Shown here piece by piece: positions 17,241 to 25,863 of a DNA stretch of 49,951 nucleotides. A program made the position numbers and the translations under genes. The notes below the pieces were generated by a model, which was not told the origin of the DNA, did not search any database, and saw only the letters and a program-made list of their open reading frames with translations. This DNA comes from Candidatus Methanofastidiosia archaeon (GTDB lineage: Archaea; Methanobacteriota_B; Thermococci; Methanofastidiosales; Methanofastidiosaceae), in the NCBI GenBank assembly GCA_012799835.1, contig JAAZKM010000052.1:1-49951 (forward strand), written 5' to 3'. Each line of letters begins with the position of its first letter. Position 1 is the stretch's first letter.

Positions 17241-18680
17241 TTGGACAAAAAAGAAAGAATATATAAGACATTAAGCCAAATCGTAGGCGATGAAAAATGG
17301 GTTTCTAACAGTCCCGTTGATTGTTGGGCTTATTCCTACGATATGACATACAAGAGACCACAGATGCCAAATTATGTTGTTCTCCCAAAAACGCCTGAGG
17401 AAATTCAGTCAATTCTCAGACTTGCAAATGCAGAAAAGATGCCAGTTGTACCGTTTACAGCCGGTACAAACATTGGAGGTCTTTGCGTTCCAGAACAAGG
17501 CGGTATCTTGATGGATCTTAAGAGAATGGACGAAATTATCGAAATCAATGAAGAAGTAAGATTTGCTGTTATAGAGCCAGGTGTGAGCCAGGCTCAGTTT
17601 GCACAAGAACTTTTCAAGAGAGGATACAGATTTGGATGGCCAGTAGGTCCACCATCTGCTTCAGTATTAGCATGTGCAATACACCACGGAATTGGTGGAA
17701 TGAGTGGCAGATATGGGCTCAATAGTAACCATATTACCGGTATGGAAGTAGTAAGGCCAACTGGAGAAATATTAATGTGTGGATCTCCTGCAATTAGAAG
17801 AGATTCATGGCAGAGCTGTATGCCCCTTCCAAGATTTGACGGTCTTTTTACAGGCACCCTTGGAACAACAGGCGTTGTAACAAAGCTTGGAGTCTTTATC
17901 CCTCCAGTGCCTGATTATGTACACATAGGGACTTTTGCTGCAGAAAACTTAACTGATATGGAAATGTTCATGAGAACATTCAGTAAATATGAATACGCAG
18001 ACGACCTTACCGCAATCTCATGGTGGCTAAGCCAAGTACCAATTCCCTATCCTTATGTTGAAAAACCAAAAGGTGCTCCGGAATGGACTGGATACTGTAC
18101 CTTATACGCATTTACCGAGAAAGAGTTAGAGAATAAGGTAGATGTTTTCAACAAAGTAATAAAAGACCTAGGTAAAAAAGGCAACACCATTAAAGCTACA
18201 GATGTTCCCGAAGAATCAAAGAAAGGAAGAACTCAATTACCTTCTCAGATAGTAGGCTCAACAAAGAACTACTGTAAGATGGGTGGAGGAGGAATAGCTT
18301 GGCCCGGAACATTTACCCCTTCAAACAGATGGGTAGCTGTTTATAATTTGTGGAAAGAAATTTACACAAAGAAGGCTAAGATTGCATTATCACCATCAAC
18401 AAGAGTTACAATGTACCGTGGATGTCACTATGGTATGTTAAGGCTCATGACACCATTCCCAAGAGACAGACCTGAAGAAGAAGCAAACGCTGCATGGTGT
18501 ATCAGAGAAGCTGCAAAAGTTTTAATTGATGCTGGAGGTATCCCATATAAACCCCCAACAGACTTTGCAAGAGAAATTAACAAGAGAGCAGATCCAGGAT
18601 GGATAGACCTTATCTGTGATATTAAAGACATGCTTGATCCAAACGGAATCATGAATCCAGGTAAATGGGGCGTAAGGTGA
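17241..18680 (+). CDS. FAD-linked oxidase (GlcD/D-lactate dehydrogenase-like)
   Basis: FAD-binding oxidoreductase of the glycolate oxidase/D-lactate dehydrogenase type, 479 residues, probably oxidising a 2-hydroxy acid. The N-terminal PCMH-type FAD domain is clear: VVLPKTPEEIQ, VVPFTAGTNIGGLCVPEQGG, and GWPVGPPSASVLACAIHHGI with GGMSGRYG. The C-terminal cap domain ends with DPNGIMNPGKWG, the usual family ending. No iron-sulfur motif is present in this chain. TTG start, with AGGAGG seven bases upstream, the best ribosome site in the window. The HdrD-like gene follows, its ribosome site overlapping this stop, so the two probably form one enzyme. Base composition is less AT-rich than its neighbours, consistent with high expression. 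The substrate cannot be read from sequence. Confidence 0.85.
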   Translation: MDKKERIYKTLSQIVGDEKWVSNSPVDCWAYSYDMTYKRPQMPNYVVLPKTPEEIQSILRLANAEKMPVVPFTAGTNIGGLCVPEQGGILMDLKRMDEIIEINEEVRFAVIEPGVSQAQFAQELFKRGYRFGWPVGPPSASVLACAIHHGIGGMSGRYGLNSNHITGMEVVRPTGEILMCGSPAIRRDSWQSCMPLPRFDGLFTGTLGTTGVVTKLGVFIPPVPDYVHIGTFAAENLTDMEMFMRTFSKYEYADDLTAISWWLSQVPIPYPYVEKPKGAPEWTGYCTLYAFTEKELENKVDVFNKVIKDLGKKGNTIKATDVPEESKKGRTQLPSQIVGSTKNYCKMGGGGIAWPGTFTPSNRWVAVYNLWKEIYTKKAKIALSPSTRVTMYRGCHYGMLRLMTPFPRDRPEEEANAAWCIREAAKVLIDAGGIPYKPPTDFAREINKRADPGWIDLICDIKDMLDPNGIMNPGKWGVR

Positions 18681-18685
18681 TACAA

Positions 18686-19963
18686 ATGGCAGATAACTTC
18701 AAAGACCTTAAGTGGTATTCTCAGTTTTTTAGAAAATGCTCTAAATGTGGAACATGTAAGTCAGCATATTCTTACGGACCTCCACCAACAAATGCATCAA
18801 TATGTCCACAAGGAGATTACTTTAAACTTGACTCTTACTATGGGTCAAGAGCCAAGTCATTCCTTGGACAAGCAATTTTAGAAAACAGAGTCGATTTAAC
18901 AGATCCAGCTGTACAAGAAGATATGCAAAAAGCAGTTTTCTCATGTACGGTATGTGGTGGATGTCAGACACAATGTCAACTTGACTACAAACCATGGATA
19001 ATTGACTACATTGAAGAGATGAGACACAATTTAGTTAACAGAGGAATTGGTCCAACAAAAGCAGAAAAAATATATCAAGATAAGGTAATAAAGGACCACA
19101 ACCCATATGGAGAAACACACTCTTCAAGATTTAACTGGTTAAAGGATGTAAGAGACTTAAAGACAGACGGTAACACAGTTTACTTCGCAGGATGTACTGC
19201 ATCATATAGAAGAACTGAAATTGCCAAATCAACAGCTAGCGTTTTGACAAAACTTGGTGAAGACTGGGGAGTAATGGGAGAGAACGAATACTGCTGTGGT
19301 TCGCCACTTCTAAGAGCAGGTCTAAGAGAAGAGCCACAGAAACTTGCTGAACACAATGTTGATTACCTAAACGACCATGGATTTAAGACAATTGTTACTG
19401 CTTGTGCCGGATGTTACAAAGTTCTTGCAAAAGAATATGAAAAATGGTGGGGCTTAAAGCTTAAAGCAAAGGTCTTACACACAGCAGAATATCTTGAAGA
19501 AAAAATGAAAAAAGGTGAACTAAAGCTAAGCAATGTACCTGCAACAGTTACATACCATGATCCATGTCACATGGGACGACACATGAATCACTATGAAGTC
19601 GATATGGATGGAAAGAAGCAATGGAAGGGTTCATACATTCAAATCGATAAGCCAGGTCTTTATGAAACACCAAGAAATGTTCTTAAAGCCATACCAGGCA
19701 TACAATTTAAAGAAATGTACAGAAACAGAGACAATTCCTACTGCTGTGGTGCTGGTGGAGGTATCAAAGCTTCTTACCCAGATGTAGCTCTTGAGACTGC
19801 AAAAACTAGAATTAAAGAAGCAGAAGGCCTTGATAGCGTACAGAAAATGGTAACACCATGTCCATTTTGTGTTACAAATCTTGGTGACGCTTCAAGAGCA
19901 CTTGGTTCTAAAGTAGAAGTAGTTGACCTTATCCAATTAGTCGACCAAGCTCTAAAGAAATAA
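18686..19963 (+). CDS. HdrD-like iron-sulfur protein with two CCG domains
   Basis: Heterodisulfide-reductase-D/GlpC-like electron-transfer subunit, about 425 residues. Near the N-terminus are two [4Fe-4S] motifs: KCSKCGTC with a distant ICPQ, and SCTVCGGCQTQC. Two cysteine-rich CCG domains follow: FAGCTASY, YCCGSPLLR and CAGCYKVL in the first, then HDPCHMGRH, YCCGAGGGI and PCPFC in the second. The second is complete and could hold the noncubane cluster used for disulfide chemistry. ATG 18686 is used because GGTGAT (18676-18681) precedes it, overlapping the stop of the FAD subunit. With that subunit it would pass electrons from an organic substrate to a carrier; true HdrD uses CoM-S-S-CoB, but membrane HdrE is not in the window. 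Confidence 0.85.
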   Translation: MADNFKDLKWYSQFFRKCSKCGTCKSAYSYGPPPTNASICPQGDYFKLDSYYGSRAKSFLGQAILENRVDLTDPAVQEDMQKAVFSCTVCGGCQTQCQLDYKPWIIDYIEEMRHNLVNRGIGPTKAEKIYQDKVIKDHNPYGETHSSRFNWLKDVRDLKTDGNTVYFAGCTASYRRTEIAKSTASVLTKLGEDWGVMGENEYCCGSPLLRAGLREEPQKLAEHNVDYLNDHGFKTIVTACAGCYKVLAKEYEKWWGLKLKAKVLHTAEYLEEKMKKGELKLSNVPATVTYHDPCHMGRHMNHYEVDMDGKKQWKGSYIQIDKPGLYETPRNVLKAIPGIQFKEMYRNRDNSYCCGAGGGIKASYPDVALETAKTRIKEAEGLDSVQKMVTPCPFCVTNLGDASRALGSKVEVVDLIQLVDQALKK

Positions 19964-20012
19964 ATTAATAATATTTTATTTTTTATTTAAATTTTTTATT
20001 AGAGGATTTTTT

Positions 20013-20354
20013 ATGAAACCTGAACATTTTGAATTTAAAGCAAATAAGATTGATGTTTTTTCAGACATTTATTCAACTAAATTTTTGGGTAACTATGCGA
20101 ATTTTGAATTAGAATTAAGAGACGAGGGAGGAAATTTGATTAAGGAAGGAGAGCTACATGTACAAGTACTTTCTGAATTATTTGTACCCCTCATAGTAAA
20201 AAGATACAATCCATTTGAAGGCAAGTTATCCTTAACAATAGGCAATGATCACATAGGTTTGTGTGAAGCTTTTTTCTTAATCCGATTTAAATCTGAAAAG
20301 ATAATAGACGTTGGGAAGTCCAAAATGGATATAGACTTTACTGAAGATATTTAA
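20013..20354 (+). CDS. Hypothetical protein, beta-rich, 113 residues
   Basis: No family recognised. A soluble protein with alternating hydrophobic strands (FELELRDEGGNLIKEGELHVQVL, read in pieces, looks like a beta sandwich with a charged turn) and no signal peptide, membrane segment or cysteine pair motif. The ribosome site AGAGGA lies six bases before the ATG. It follows the HdrD-like gene by 49 T-rich bases that may contain a terminator, so co-transcription is uncertain. It faces the trans-sulfuration gene across an A/T hairpin. Confidence 0.6.
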   Translation: MKPEHFEFKANKIDVFSDIYSTKFLGNYANFELELRDEGGNLIKEGELHVQVLSELFVPLIVKRYNPFEGKLSLTIGNDHIGLCEAFFLIRFKSEKIIDVGKSKMDIDFTEDI

Positions 20355-20357
20355 AAG

Positions 20358-20375
20358 AAAAAAATTTATTTTTTT
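20358..20375. terminator. A/T hairpin between convergent genes
   Basis: A7-TTTA-T7 can form a seven-base stem; on either strand it ends in a U-run. It lies between the stops at 20354 and 20378, so it may serve both genes. Archaeal termination mainly needs the T-tract. Confidence 0.4.
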
Positions 20376-20377
20376 AA

Positions 20378-21610
20378 TTAAATTTTGTCTAATGCTGATT
20401 TTAGATCGTTAATAAGATCTTGGTAGTTCTCTATTCCAACAGATAATCTTATCATATTATCCGTTATTTCTGCATCTTTTAAGGTATTTTCATCAACTTC
20501 TGAATGTGTCATTGCTTTTGGATGTTCGATTAAGGATTCTGTGCCTCCAAGGCTAACAGCTAATTTACATAGTTTGATATTGTTCAAAAATTTGAATGCT
20601 TCTTTTTTCCCTCCTTTTATATAGAAAGACATCAATGATCCCGGGCCCTTGCACTGCTTTTTATATATTCTATACTGTTCACTCTTCTTATCGTATAACT
20701 CTGGATAAATTACCCTATCCACCTTAGGGTGCTTTGATAAAAACTCAGCTATTTTTTTTGCATTTTCCATCTGTCTTTGCATTCTGATATGGACAGTTTC
20801 CAAAGATCTTGCCATAAGCCAAGAATCAAATGGATTCCCGTTTGTTCCGATCATTCCTCTAATTCCCTTAATCTTAGAGATGTCTTCCTCTGAACCGAGT
20901 ACAGCTCCGGCTATAACATCGGAATGGCCCCCAATAAACTTAGTTGCAGAATAAAGAACTATATCTACTTTTTGTTCCAAAGGAGATTGGAAGATAGGGC
21001 CCATAAAAGTATTGTCAACAAAAACTTTAGCGTTTATTCCTTCTTTTATTAATTTGTCTCTTATTTTTACTATAGCTCCAAGATCAACCATAACATTATT
21101 GGGATTTGCAGGAGTTTCAATGTATAAAATAACAGATTTCCCTTCCAACTTTCCTTTATACGAATTAATCATTGATTCCATCAATTTTGGTGATTCTGAA
21201 CCTGCATTTACATGTAAGGTAGAAACGCCCATTTTTTCAAAGAATTCTTTAAAAAGAAATTCTGTTCCACCATATAAAGGATTTGTATAAAATATATAAT
21301 CTCCGTTCTTTACAAAAGCTAGCAAAGTTGAAGTAATTGCAGCCATGCCTGAACAAAACACTGCTGCTGACTTAGCACCTTCCAACAATGAAAGTCTTTC
21401 CTCAACAATATCAAAATTTGGATTTGAGAATCTTGAGTATACGAAACCGCCGTCTCCTTTATCAAGTCCTAGTGCAACTCTAATAAAAGATTCTCCTTCT
21501 TCAGCACTTTTGAACTTATAAGTGCTTGTTAAAAATATGGGAGGTTTAACTGCCCCATTATATTTCAACGGGTCATAACCTTTGCTAATAACGATTGTAT
21601 CTTTTTCCAT
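20378..21610 (-). CDS. Cys/Met metabolism PLP enzyme (cystathionine gamma-synthase/lyase family)
   Basis: PLP-dependent trans-sulfuration enzyme, about 410 residues. Family motifs are VKPPIFLTSTYKF near the N-terminus, FVYSRFSNPNFDIVEERLS, CSGMAAI, and the Schiff-base lysine in LYSATKFIGGHSD, with SLGGTESLIEHPKAMTHS near the C-terminus. The segment NPLYGGT has glycine where methionine gamma-lyase carries its catalytic cysteine, so cystathionine synthase/lyase activity is more likely than release of methanethiol, though the family is hard to split by sequence. The second of two ATGs is used, giving seven bases from GAGG in GAGGTGAT. It is divergent from gar1 with a 56-base intergenic region holding a near-symmetric TATA element. 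Confidence 0.85.
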   Translation of the reverse strand: MEKDTIVISKGYDPLKYNGAVKPPIFLTSTYKFKSAEEGESFIRVALGLDKGDGGFVYSRFSNPNFDIVEERLSLLEGAKSAAVFCSGMAAITSTLLAFVKNGDYIFYTNPLYGGTEFLFKEFFEKMGVSTLHVNAGSESPKLMESMINSYKGKLEGKSVILYIETPANPNNVMVDLGAIVKIRDKLIKEGINAKVFVDNTFMGPIFQSPLEQKVDIVLYSATKFIGGHSDVIAGAVLGSEEDISKIKGIRGMIGTNGNPFDSWLMARSLETVHIRMQRQMENAKKIAEFLSKHPKVDRVIYPELYDKKSEQYRIYKKQCKGPGSLMSFYIKGGKKEAFKFLNNIKLCKLAVSLGGTESLIEHPKAMTHSEVDENTLKDAEITDNMIRLSVGIENYQDLINDLKSALDKI

Positions 21611-21634
21611 CATATCACCTCAATATATTCCAAA

Positions 21635-21645
21635 TATTTATAAAG
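21635..21645. promoter_or_regulatory. TATA element between gar1 and the trans-sulfuration gene
   Basis: TATTTATAAAG lies 22-32 bases before the gar1 ATG with no ribosome site between, so gar1 is probably leaderless. Its core TTTATAAA is self-complementary and lies 25-35 bases from the divergent start, so it could in principle serve both directions. Confidence 0.45.
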
Positions 21646-21666
21646 AACATTATAAAAGTATCTTTT

Positions 21667-21894
21667 ATGAAGTCAATCGGAAGGATTCTTCATTCAATTG
21701 GTCCGCTTTTTATCTTAAGATCAAAAAAAGTTAAAATTAGAGATATTGGAGTCGAAGCATACGTTGGCGACAAAAAAGTTGGCAAAATAATAGAGTTATT
21801 CGGTCCGATTGAAAATCCCTATATTAAAATAGTTGCTACAAGAGGGATAAAAAATAGAAATAGTTTTGTTGGAAAGGATGTGTCAATTAGATAA
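21667..21894 (+). CDS. gar1: H/ACA ribonucleoprotein subunit Gar1
   Basis: Small RNA-guided pseudouridylation cofactor that binds Cbf5. The 75 residues show the short archaeal Gar1 barrel: GRILHSIGPLFILRS, then VEAYVGDKKVGKIIELFGPIENPYI and the end FVGKDVSI. GKIIELFGPI is the recognisable core. An upstream open frame reaches 21595, but ATG 21667 fits the family start and the TATA at 21635. Only 15 bases separate it from the secreted TIM-barrel gene, with a ribosome site in between, so the two may be co-transcribed. Confidence 0.9.
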   Translation: MKSIGRILHSIGPLFILRSKKVKIRDIGVEAYVGDKKVGKIIELFGPIENPYIKIVATRGIKNRNSFVGKDVSIR

Positions 21895-21909
21895 TTTTTG
21901 AGGTCTTCC

Positions 21910-23214
21910 ATGAATAATATCTCAAAAACTCTGTTAGTAATATTCTTGCTTGTATCCACATTTTCAAACTTTAGCCCCACCTTGGGGCAGAGTGATGGGT
22001 ATGCAATTGAGATCTTACCTTCATTTTCTATAGCGACGCAAGAAGACATACCACGCATTATAGAGCTTGCATCAAAAAATAATGTTAATACCATCTATTT
22101 GCATGTAAAGAGAGGGACTGGAACAAATCCTTCACCAGGAGTAGTATTTTATAACAGCAAAATAGCACCCACATTCTATAATTTTGACGTACTCTCTGCA
22201 ACGATAGAAGAGGCTCATAAAAAAAGCATTAAAGTTTATGCAATAATTCCAGTATTTTATGATATCATCGCTGCTAATAAAGGCTATGCGTCAGTCGGAC
22301 CACAATCAGAAGGTTGGGTGTGCCCAAGAACAGGCTTTAGTTATGAAAAAAGTATAATTGATGAGATAATAAATGGATACAAAGTAGACGGTATAGTTTT
22401 AGAGTATTTTGGATATGCAAACAATCTGAATTGTCAATGTCCTGATTGTCTTAATGAATTTTCAAAAAGATATGGCGTGTCGGCTACAAGATTAAATTTA
22501 GAAATAGAAAAGCAGAATGATTCTGAGCTATGGATTAAATGGAATGTATTTAGATCGGAAGAACTTACTAGGTATCTAAATAAACTTTCACAAGATATCC
22601 GAACCAATAGAAAAATTAAATTGGGGATTATTATTCCGCCCACTACATATAGAGATTATTTTGAGAATACCGATTTTGGAATTGACGTAAGAAAAATAGG
22701 AAACTATGTAGACTTTATAATATTTAGGCGCCAAGGTTTACCGTTAGAGTATGTTTCAGATGCAACAAATGGCTACAGTCTTCAGTATGACGGAGACATA
22801 TATGTTACTGTTGAGAATAAGGACATAGGCCTTTTAAATTTAGTTTATTCAGGTGCCGATTATACTAAGGGGATTATCTATTTTCAAAGAGAGCCATGGA
22901 CAGCACAGAGTTTTTCAAGAATCAATAAATCAAGGGCGGAATCTACTAACATCTGGGCAGTTCGAGTTGATTCCAGAGAATATTTTAATCTTGATCTTGA
23001 TCAGCTTATTCCCATTTGGAAGAAATGTAATATTAACACAGTGATAATTAGTGCGGGGAGACCATATTGGATTAACTTTAGATGGCCGGGGCATGATAAG
23101 GAATATAGTAACATAGTCCAATTATCAAATGGCGATCCTTTAGAGAAAACGATAGATAAATTGAAACAAGAAGGATTTAAAGTTGTAGTTAGTTTTAGTT
23201 TGAATAGCCCTTAA
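21910..23214 (+). CDS. Secreted glycoside-hydrolase-like TIM-barrel protein, N-terminal part
   Basis: Starts with a signal peptide (MNNISKTLLVIFLLVSTFSN). A TIM barrel of the hypothetical-glycosidase type follows (about 40-330): ITLYLHVKRG-like NTIYLHVKRG, IKVYAIIPVFYD, YKVDGIVLEYFGY, RKIKLGIIIPP and DFIIFRRQG are successive strands. A second barrel begins at about 345 (IWAVRVDSREYF, INTVIISAGRPYW, FKVVVSFSLNSP) and is cut by TAA at 23212-23214. ATG 21910 follows GAGGTC by four bases. The frame continues unchanged past the stop to 24408. The substrate is unknown; possible roles are cell-envelope glycan processing or a non-catalytic surface protein. Confidence 0.75.
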   Translation: MNNISKTLLVIFLLVSTFSNFSPTLGQSDGYAIEILPSFSIATQEDIPRIIELASKNNVNTIYLHVKRGTGTNPSPGVVFYNSKIAPTFYNFDVLSATIEEAHKKSIKVYAIIPVFYDIIAANKGYASVGPQSEGWVCPRTGFSYEKSIIDEIINGYKVDGIVLEYFGYANNLNCQCPDCLNEFSKRYGVSATRLNLEIEKQNDSELWIKWNVFRSEELTRYLNKLSQDIRTNRKIKLGIIIPPTTYRDYFENTDFGIDVRKIGNYVDFIIFRRQGLPLEYVSDATNGYSLQYDGDIYVTVENKDIGLLNLVYSGADYTKGIIYFQREPWTAQSFSRINKSRAESTNIWAVRVDSREYFNLDLDQLIPIWKKCNINTVIISAGRPYWINFRWPGHDKEYSNIVQLSNGDPLEKTIDKLKQEGFKVVVSFSLNSP

Positions 23215-24408
23215 TACATACAGGCTAATCCTAGTTTTGCAGCGCTTGATTATGTATTTTCTAGAAGCACTTCAAAAGTTTCGATGATCGAGATCACTCA
23301 AGGCAATTATGGCAAATACTATATAGATACTGTTGAATACATAATAAAAACCTATGATGTAGATGCTATTCTAGTTACCAATGGGGACTTTTACGAGTAT
23401 AGTTATGATTCTAAATCTGAAGCAGAGTATCTTAAATATATGAACTCCAGGGGAATTCTAATTTATGAATGGCCCAAAAAAAATCTAATCGTTAACATTG
23501 ACGATGGCACAATTACAAATTGGCAAAATCATGAAATGGAAAAATTTTATTCAGCACTCAAGAATAGAATAGTTAATTATGAAGTTGAGTTATGGGTATC
23601 TGCCAAGACCGATGAAAAAGATCCAAATAATTTCTCAAGAAAGTATGGTCAAGATCTTAACATGTTGAGTAACTATGCAACAAGGTGTGTAGTTACAGCT
23701 CCAGTTACAGACGATATAGTTGTAAAAAACAAAAACTTCGCTGACAACTTGCGTGAATTAGGCATATCCTATGTACTAGATGTACCTTTAGTGAAAGGAG
23801 TGAGTGCCCCCCTCACAAATGAAGAATACGAGTCAATTGTTCAAAATTCAATAGACGGGGGAACAAAATATGTAACTTTGTCATCTAACTACTTAATTAA
23901 TGATGAAATGTGGGATTCAATTCTGAAACTATCTCTCTATAAAGAAATAGTTGGGATAGATGATGCTCAATTGACTAATCTTTATAATGAGGGCCATTAT
24001 GATTTCTTAAAAGAAAAAATTCAAGAAATTAAAAAGATTAAGGGAGAAGAAACAACAAACTTAAGGGCTCAGTCAATTGTTAAAATCCGAAATTTGGATA
24101 AATTAATCCAGGATATAGATTCAAAATATACAATGACACAAAATTTGGGGTCAGATAACTCTCTTCTAGCAGAAAAATTACAATTTGGTAAAAGAGAGTA
24201 TAGCCTTTCAAAAAATTCGTTTATAGAAGGAAGATATAGGGAGGCGCTTGACAAATCAGATAATGCAGAAATAGTGTTGGGACAAGTTAATTATGCGCTT
24301 CAAATAGAAATTGATAAAGTTTATTCTTCAAGAATGTTTATTGGATTTACTATAATAATTATATTTGTTATATTCTTATTCCTTATCTACTATTCAAATA
24401 AATACTGA
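23215..24408 (+). CDS. Same TIM-barrel protein, C-terminal part after an in-frame TAA, with membrane anchor
   Basis: In frame with the preceding gene and continuous from the codon after its TAA (YIQANPSFAALDYVFSR). It completes the second barrel (KVSMIEITQGNYG, VDAILVTNGDFYEY, ELWVSAKTD, CVVTAPVTDD, GISYVLDVPLV). A long charged, coiled-coil-like stretch (about 24000-24300) and one membrane helix (MFIGFTIIIIFVIFLFLIYY) with a short tail follow. Joined, the protein has about 832 residues: signal peptide, two barrels, stalk, C-terminal anchor. The first ATG in this part is 23284, inside a barrel, with no ribosome site, so separate expression looks unlikely. Confidence 0.7.
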   Translation, partial: YIQANPSFAALDYVFSRSTSKVSMIEITQGNYGKYYIDTVEYIIKTYDVDAILVTNGDFYEYSYDSKSEAEYLKYMNSRGILIYEWPKKNLIVNIDDGTITNWQNHEMEKFYSALKNRIVNYEVELWVSAKTDEKDPNNFSRKYGQDLNMLSNYATRCVVTAPVTDDIVVKNKNFADNLRELGISYVLDVPLVKGVSAPLTNEEYESIVQNSIDGGTKYVTLSSNYLINDEMWDSILKLSLYKEIVGIDDAQLTNLYNEGHYDFLKEKIQEIKKIKGEETTNLRAQSIVKIRNLDKLIQDIDSKYTMTQNLGSDNSLLAEKLQFGKREYSLSKNSFIEGRYREALDKSDNAEIVLGQVNYALQIEIDKVYSSRMFIGFTIIIIFVIFLFLIYYSNKY

Positions 24409-24473
24409 AGGATAAGTTTAAATATTAATTATTTTTCATTGATATATCTTTAAAAAATTGTTATGTGATTACT

Positions 24474-25757
24474 ATGGTAAAAAATATTTTTTTTGGACTA
24501 TCAGAGAAAAAATACAGGTGGGTTCTTTTATTTACTCTTCTCCTTGTATACTTTTTTGTTTATTTCCATAGGGTATCTTCTGCAGTAATTTCGAAAGACT
24601 TGTTACATGAATTTGGAGTTTCCGCCTTATCTCTTGGCCTCTTATCTTCAATGTATTTTTATTCGTATTCTCTATTTCAAATACCGGTAGGAATATTTTC
24701 GGACACAATCGGTCCAAGAAAAACAATTGCATTTTTAACCATATTTTCAGCTATAGGGTCTTTTTTATTTGGAATGGCATTGAATTTCAATATGGCACTC
24801 TTTGCACGACTCGTCATTGGCATTGGCGTTTCAGGGGTATGGATCCCCGCATTAAAATTGTTTTCTGTCTGGTATTCTAAAAGAGAATATGCTACAATTG
24901 TTGGGATATTGCTTGCAGTTGGTAACTTAGGCGCTGTTTCTGCATCTTATCCTTTAGCTTTAATTGTAAATGATTTTGGGTGGAGATATGCATTTTATAT
25001 CATTGGGATAATTTCGATATTTCTAGCTGTTATATCTTGGATTTTCATAAGAGATTCTCCAGAGGCCTACCTCAATAAAAATAAAGAAGTAGAAGGGCCG
25101 AAATCAATTTCAAAGAAACAATACCTCTCCCGAGAACATATAAAACTAATCTTTAAAAATAAAGATGTATGGATACTCTCTATTTGGTTGTTTGTCGCTT
25201 ATGGGGCTTTGTTAGCATATCAAGGTTTATGGGCATATCCTTACTTTAGAGATGTTTATAATCTATCAAAAGCGACATCCGGATTCATACTAATGTTTGT
25301 TAGTATTGGAATGCTTTTAGGATCACCATCAATCGGATACTTTTCGGATAAAATAATGAAATGTAGAAAAAAAGTTCTTATACTATGGCTCTCTTTATTT
25401 TCATTACCCTGGATTTTGATTTCCTTTTTTACAGCAAGCATAAATATTACTCTTTTGTACATTCTTTCATTTTGGATGGGCTTTTTTGGATGCGGAAATG
25501 TTGTAGTATTTGCCATAATAAAAGAGCAATTTCCTCTTGAAATAACTGGTACAGCCCAGAGCATAGTGAATGTTTTTCCATTTGTTGGCGCAGCTATCTT
25601 TCAGACATTTTTAGGATATATTTTAGATATTGTAGGGGGATTTGAAGGCGTTTATCCAGTTGAAGCTTATAGCTTGGCATTCAAATTTGTCTTTGCATGT
25701 ATAATTATAGTGTACATCATGTCTTTTTTCATTAAAGAAACAATGACACACGAATAA
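24474..25757 (+). CDS. Major facilitator superfamily transporter
   Basis: Twelve-helix MFS permease, about 427 residues. The signature between helices 2 and 3 is present as GIFSDTIGPRKTI, and the equivalent in the second half as GYFSDKIMKCRKKV. YFHRVSSAVISKDL in the first helix region and helix 4 (GIGVSGVWIPALKLFSVWY) resemble anion/organic-phosphate or organic-acid carriers of the GlpT/UhpT side of the family, but the substrate is not assigned. ATG 24474 is preferred over the GTG at 24465, since GTGATT would be its ribosome site. Ends TAA. Confidence 0.85.
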   Translation: MVKNIFFGLSEKKYRWVLLFTLLLVYFFVYFHRVSSAVISKDLLHEFGVSALSLGLLSSMYFYSYSLFQIPVGIFSDTIGPRKTIAFLTIFSAIGSFLFGMALNFNMALFARLVIGIGVSGVWIPALKLFSVWYSKREYATIVGILLAVGNLGAVSASYPLALIVNDFGWRYAFYIIGIISIFLAVISWIFIRDSPEAYLNKNKEVEGPKSISKKQYLSREHIKLIFKNKDVWILSIWLFVAYGALLAYQGLWAYPYFRDVYNLSKATSGFILMFVSIGMLLGSPSIGYFSDKIMKCRKKVLILWLSLFSLPWILISFFTASINITLLYILSFWMGFFGCGNVVVFAIIKEQFPLEITGTAQSIVNVFPFVGAAIFQTFLGYILDIVGGFEGVYPVEAYSLAFKFVFACIIIVYIMSFFIKETMTHE

Positions 25758-25863
25758 ATTACATGAGGCGATAACAAATAATCTTGCTTAAAAAAGGCAT
25801 TAGGATATTTATAATATTTTTTTTAAAAACTTATAAACTGTAATTAACAAATCTAATACTAAC

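Noticed and set aside
20378-21610. Methionine gamma-lyase feeding methanethiol to methylthiol methanogenesis
   Set aside because: The catalytic cysteine position reads glycine (NPLYGGT), so the specific call is not supported.
15488-24408. Pyrrolysine read-through explaining the interrupted genes
   Set aside because: Pyrrolysine is coded by TAG; the interruptions are TAA and TGA. The two TAG codons found (2414-2412 and 10437-10435, minus) end genes and are followed by no conserved extension I can recognise.
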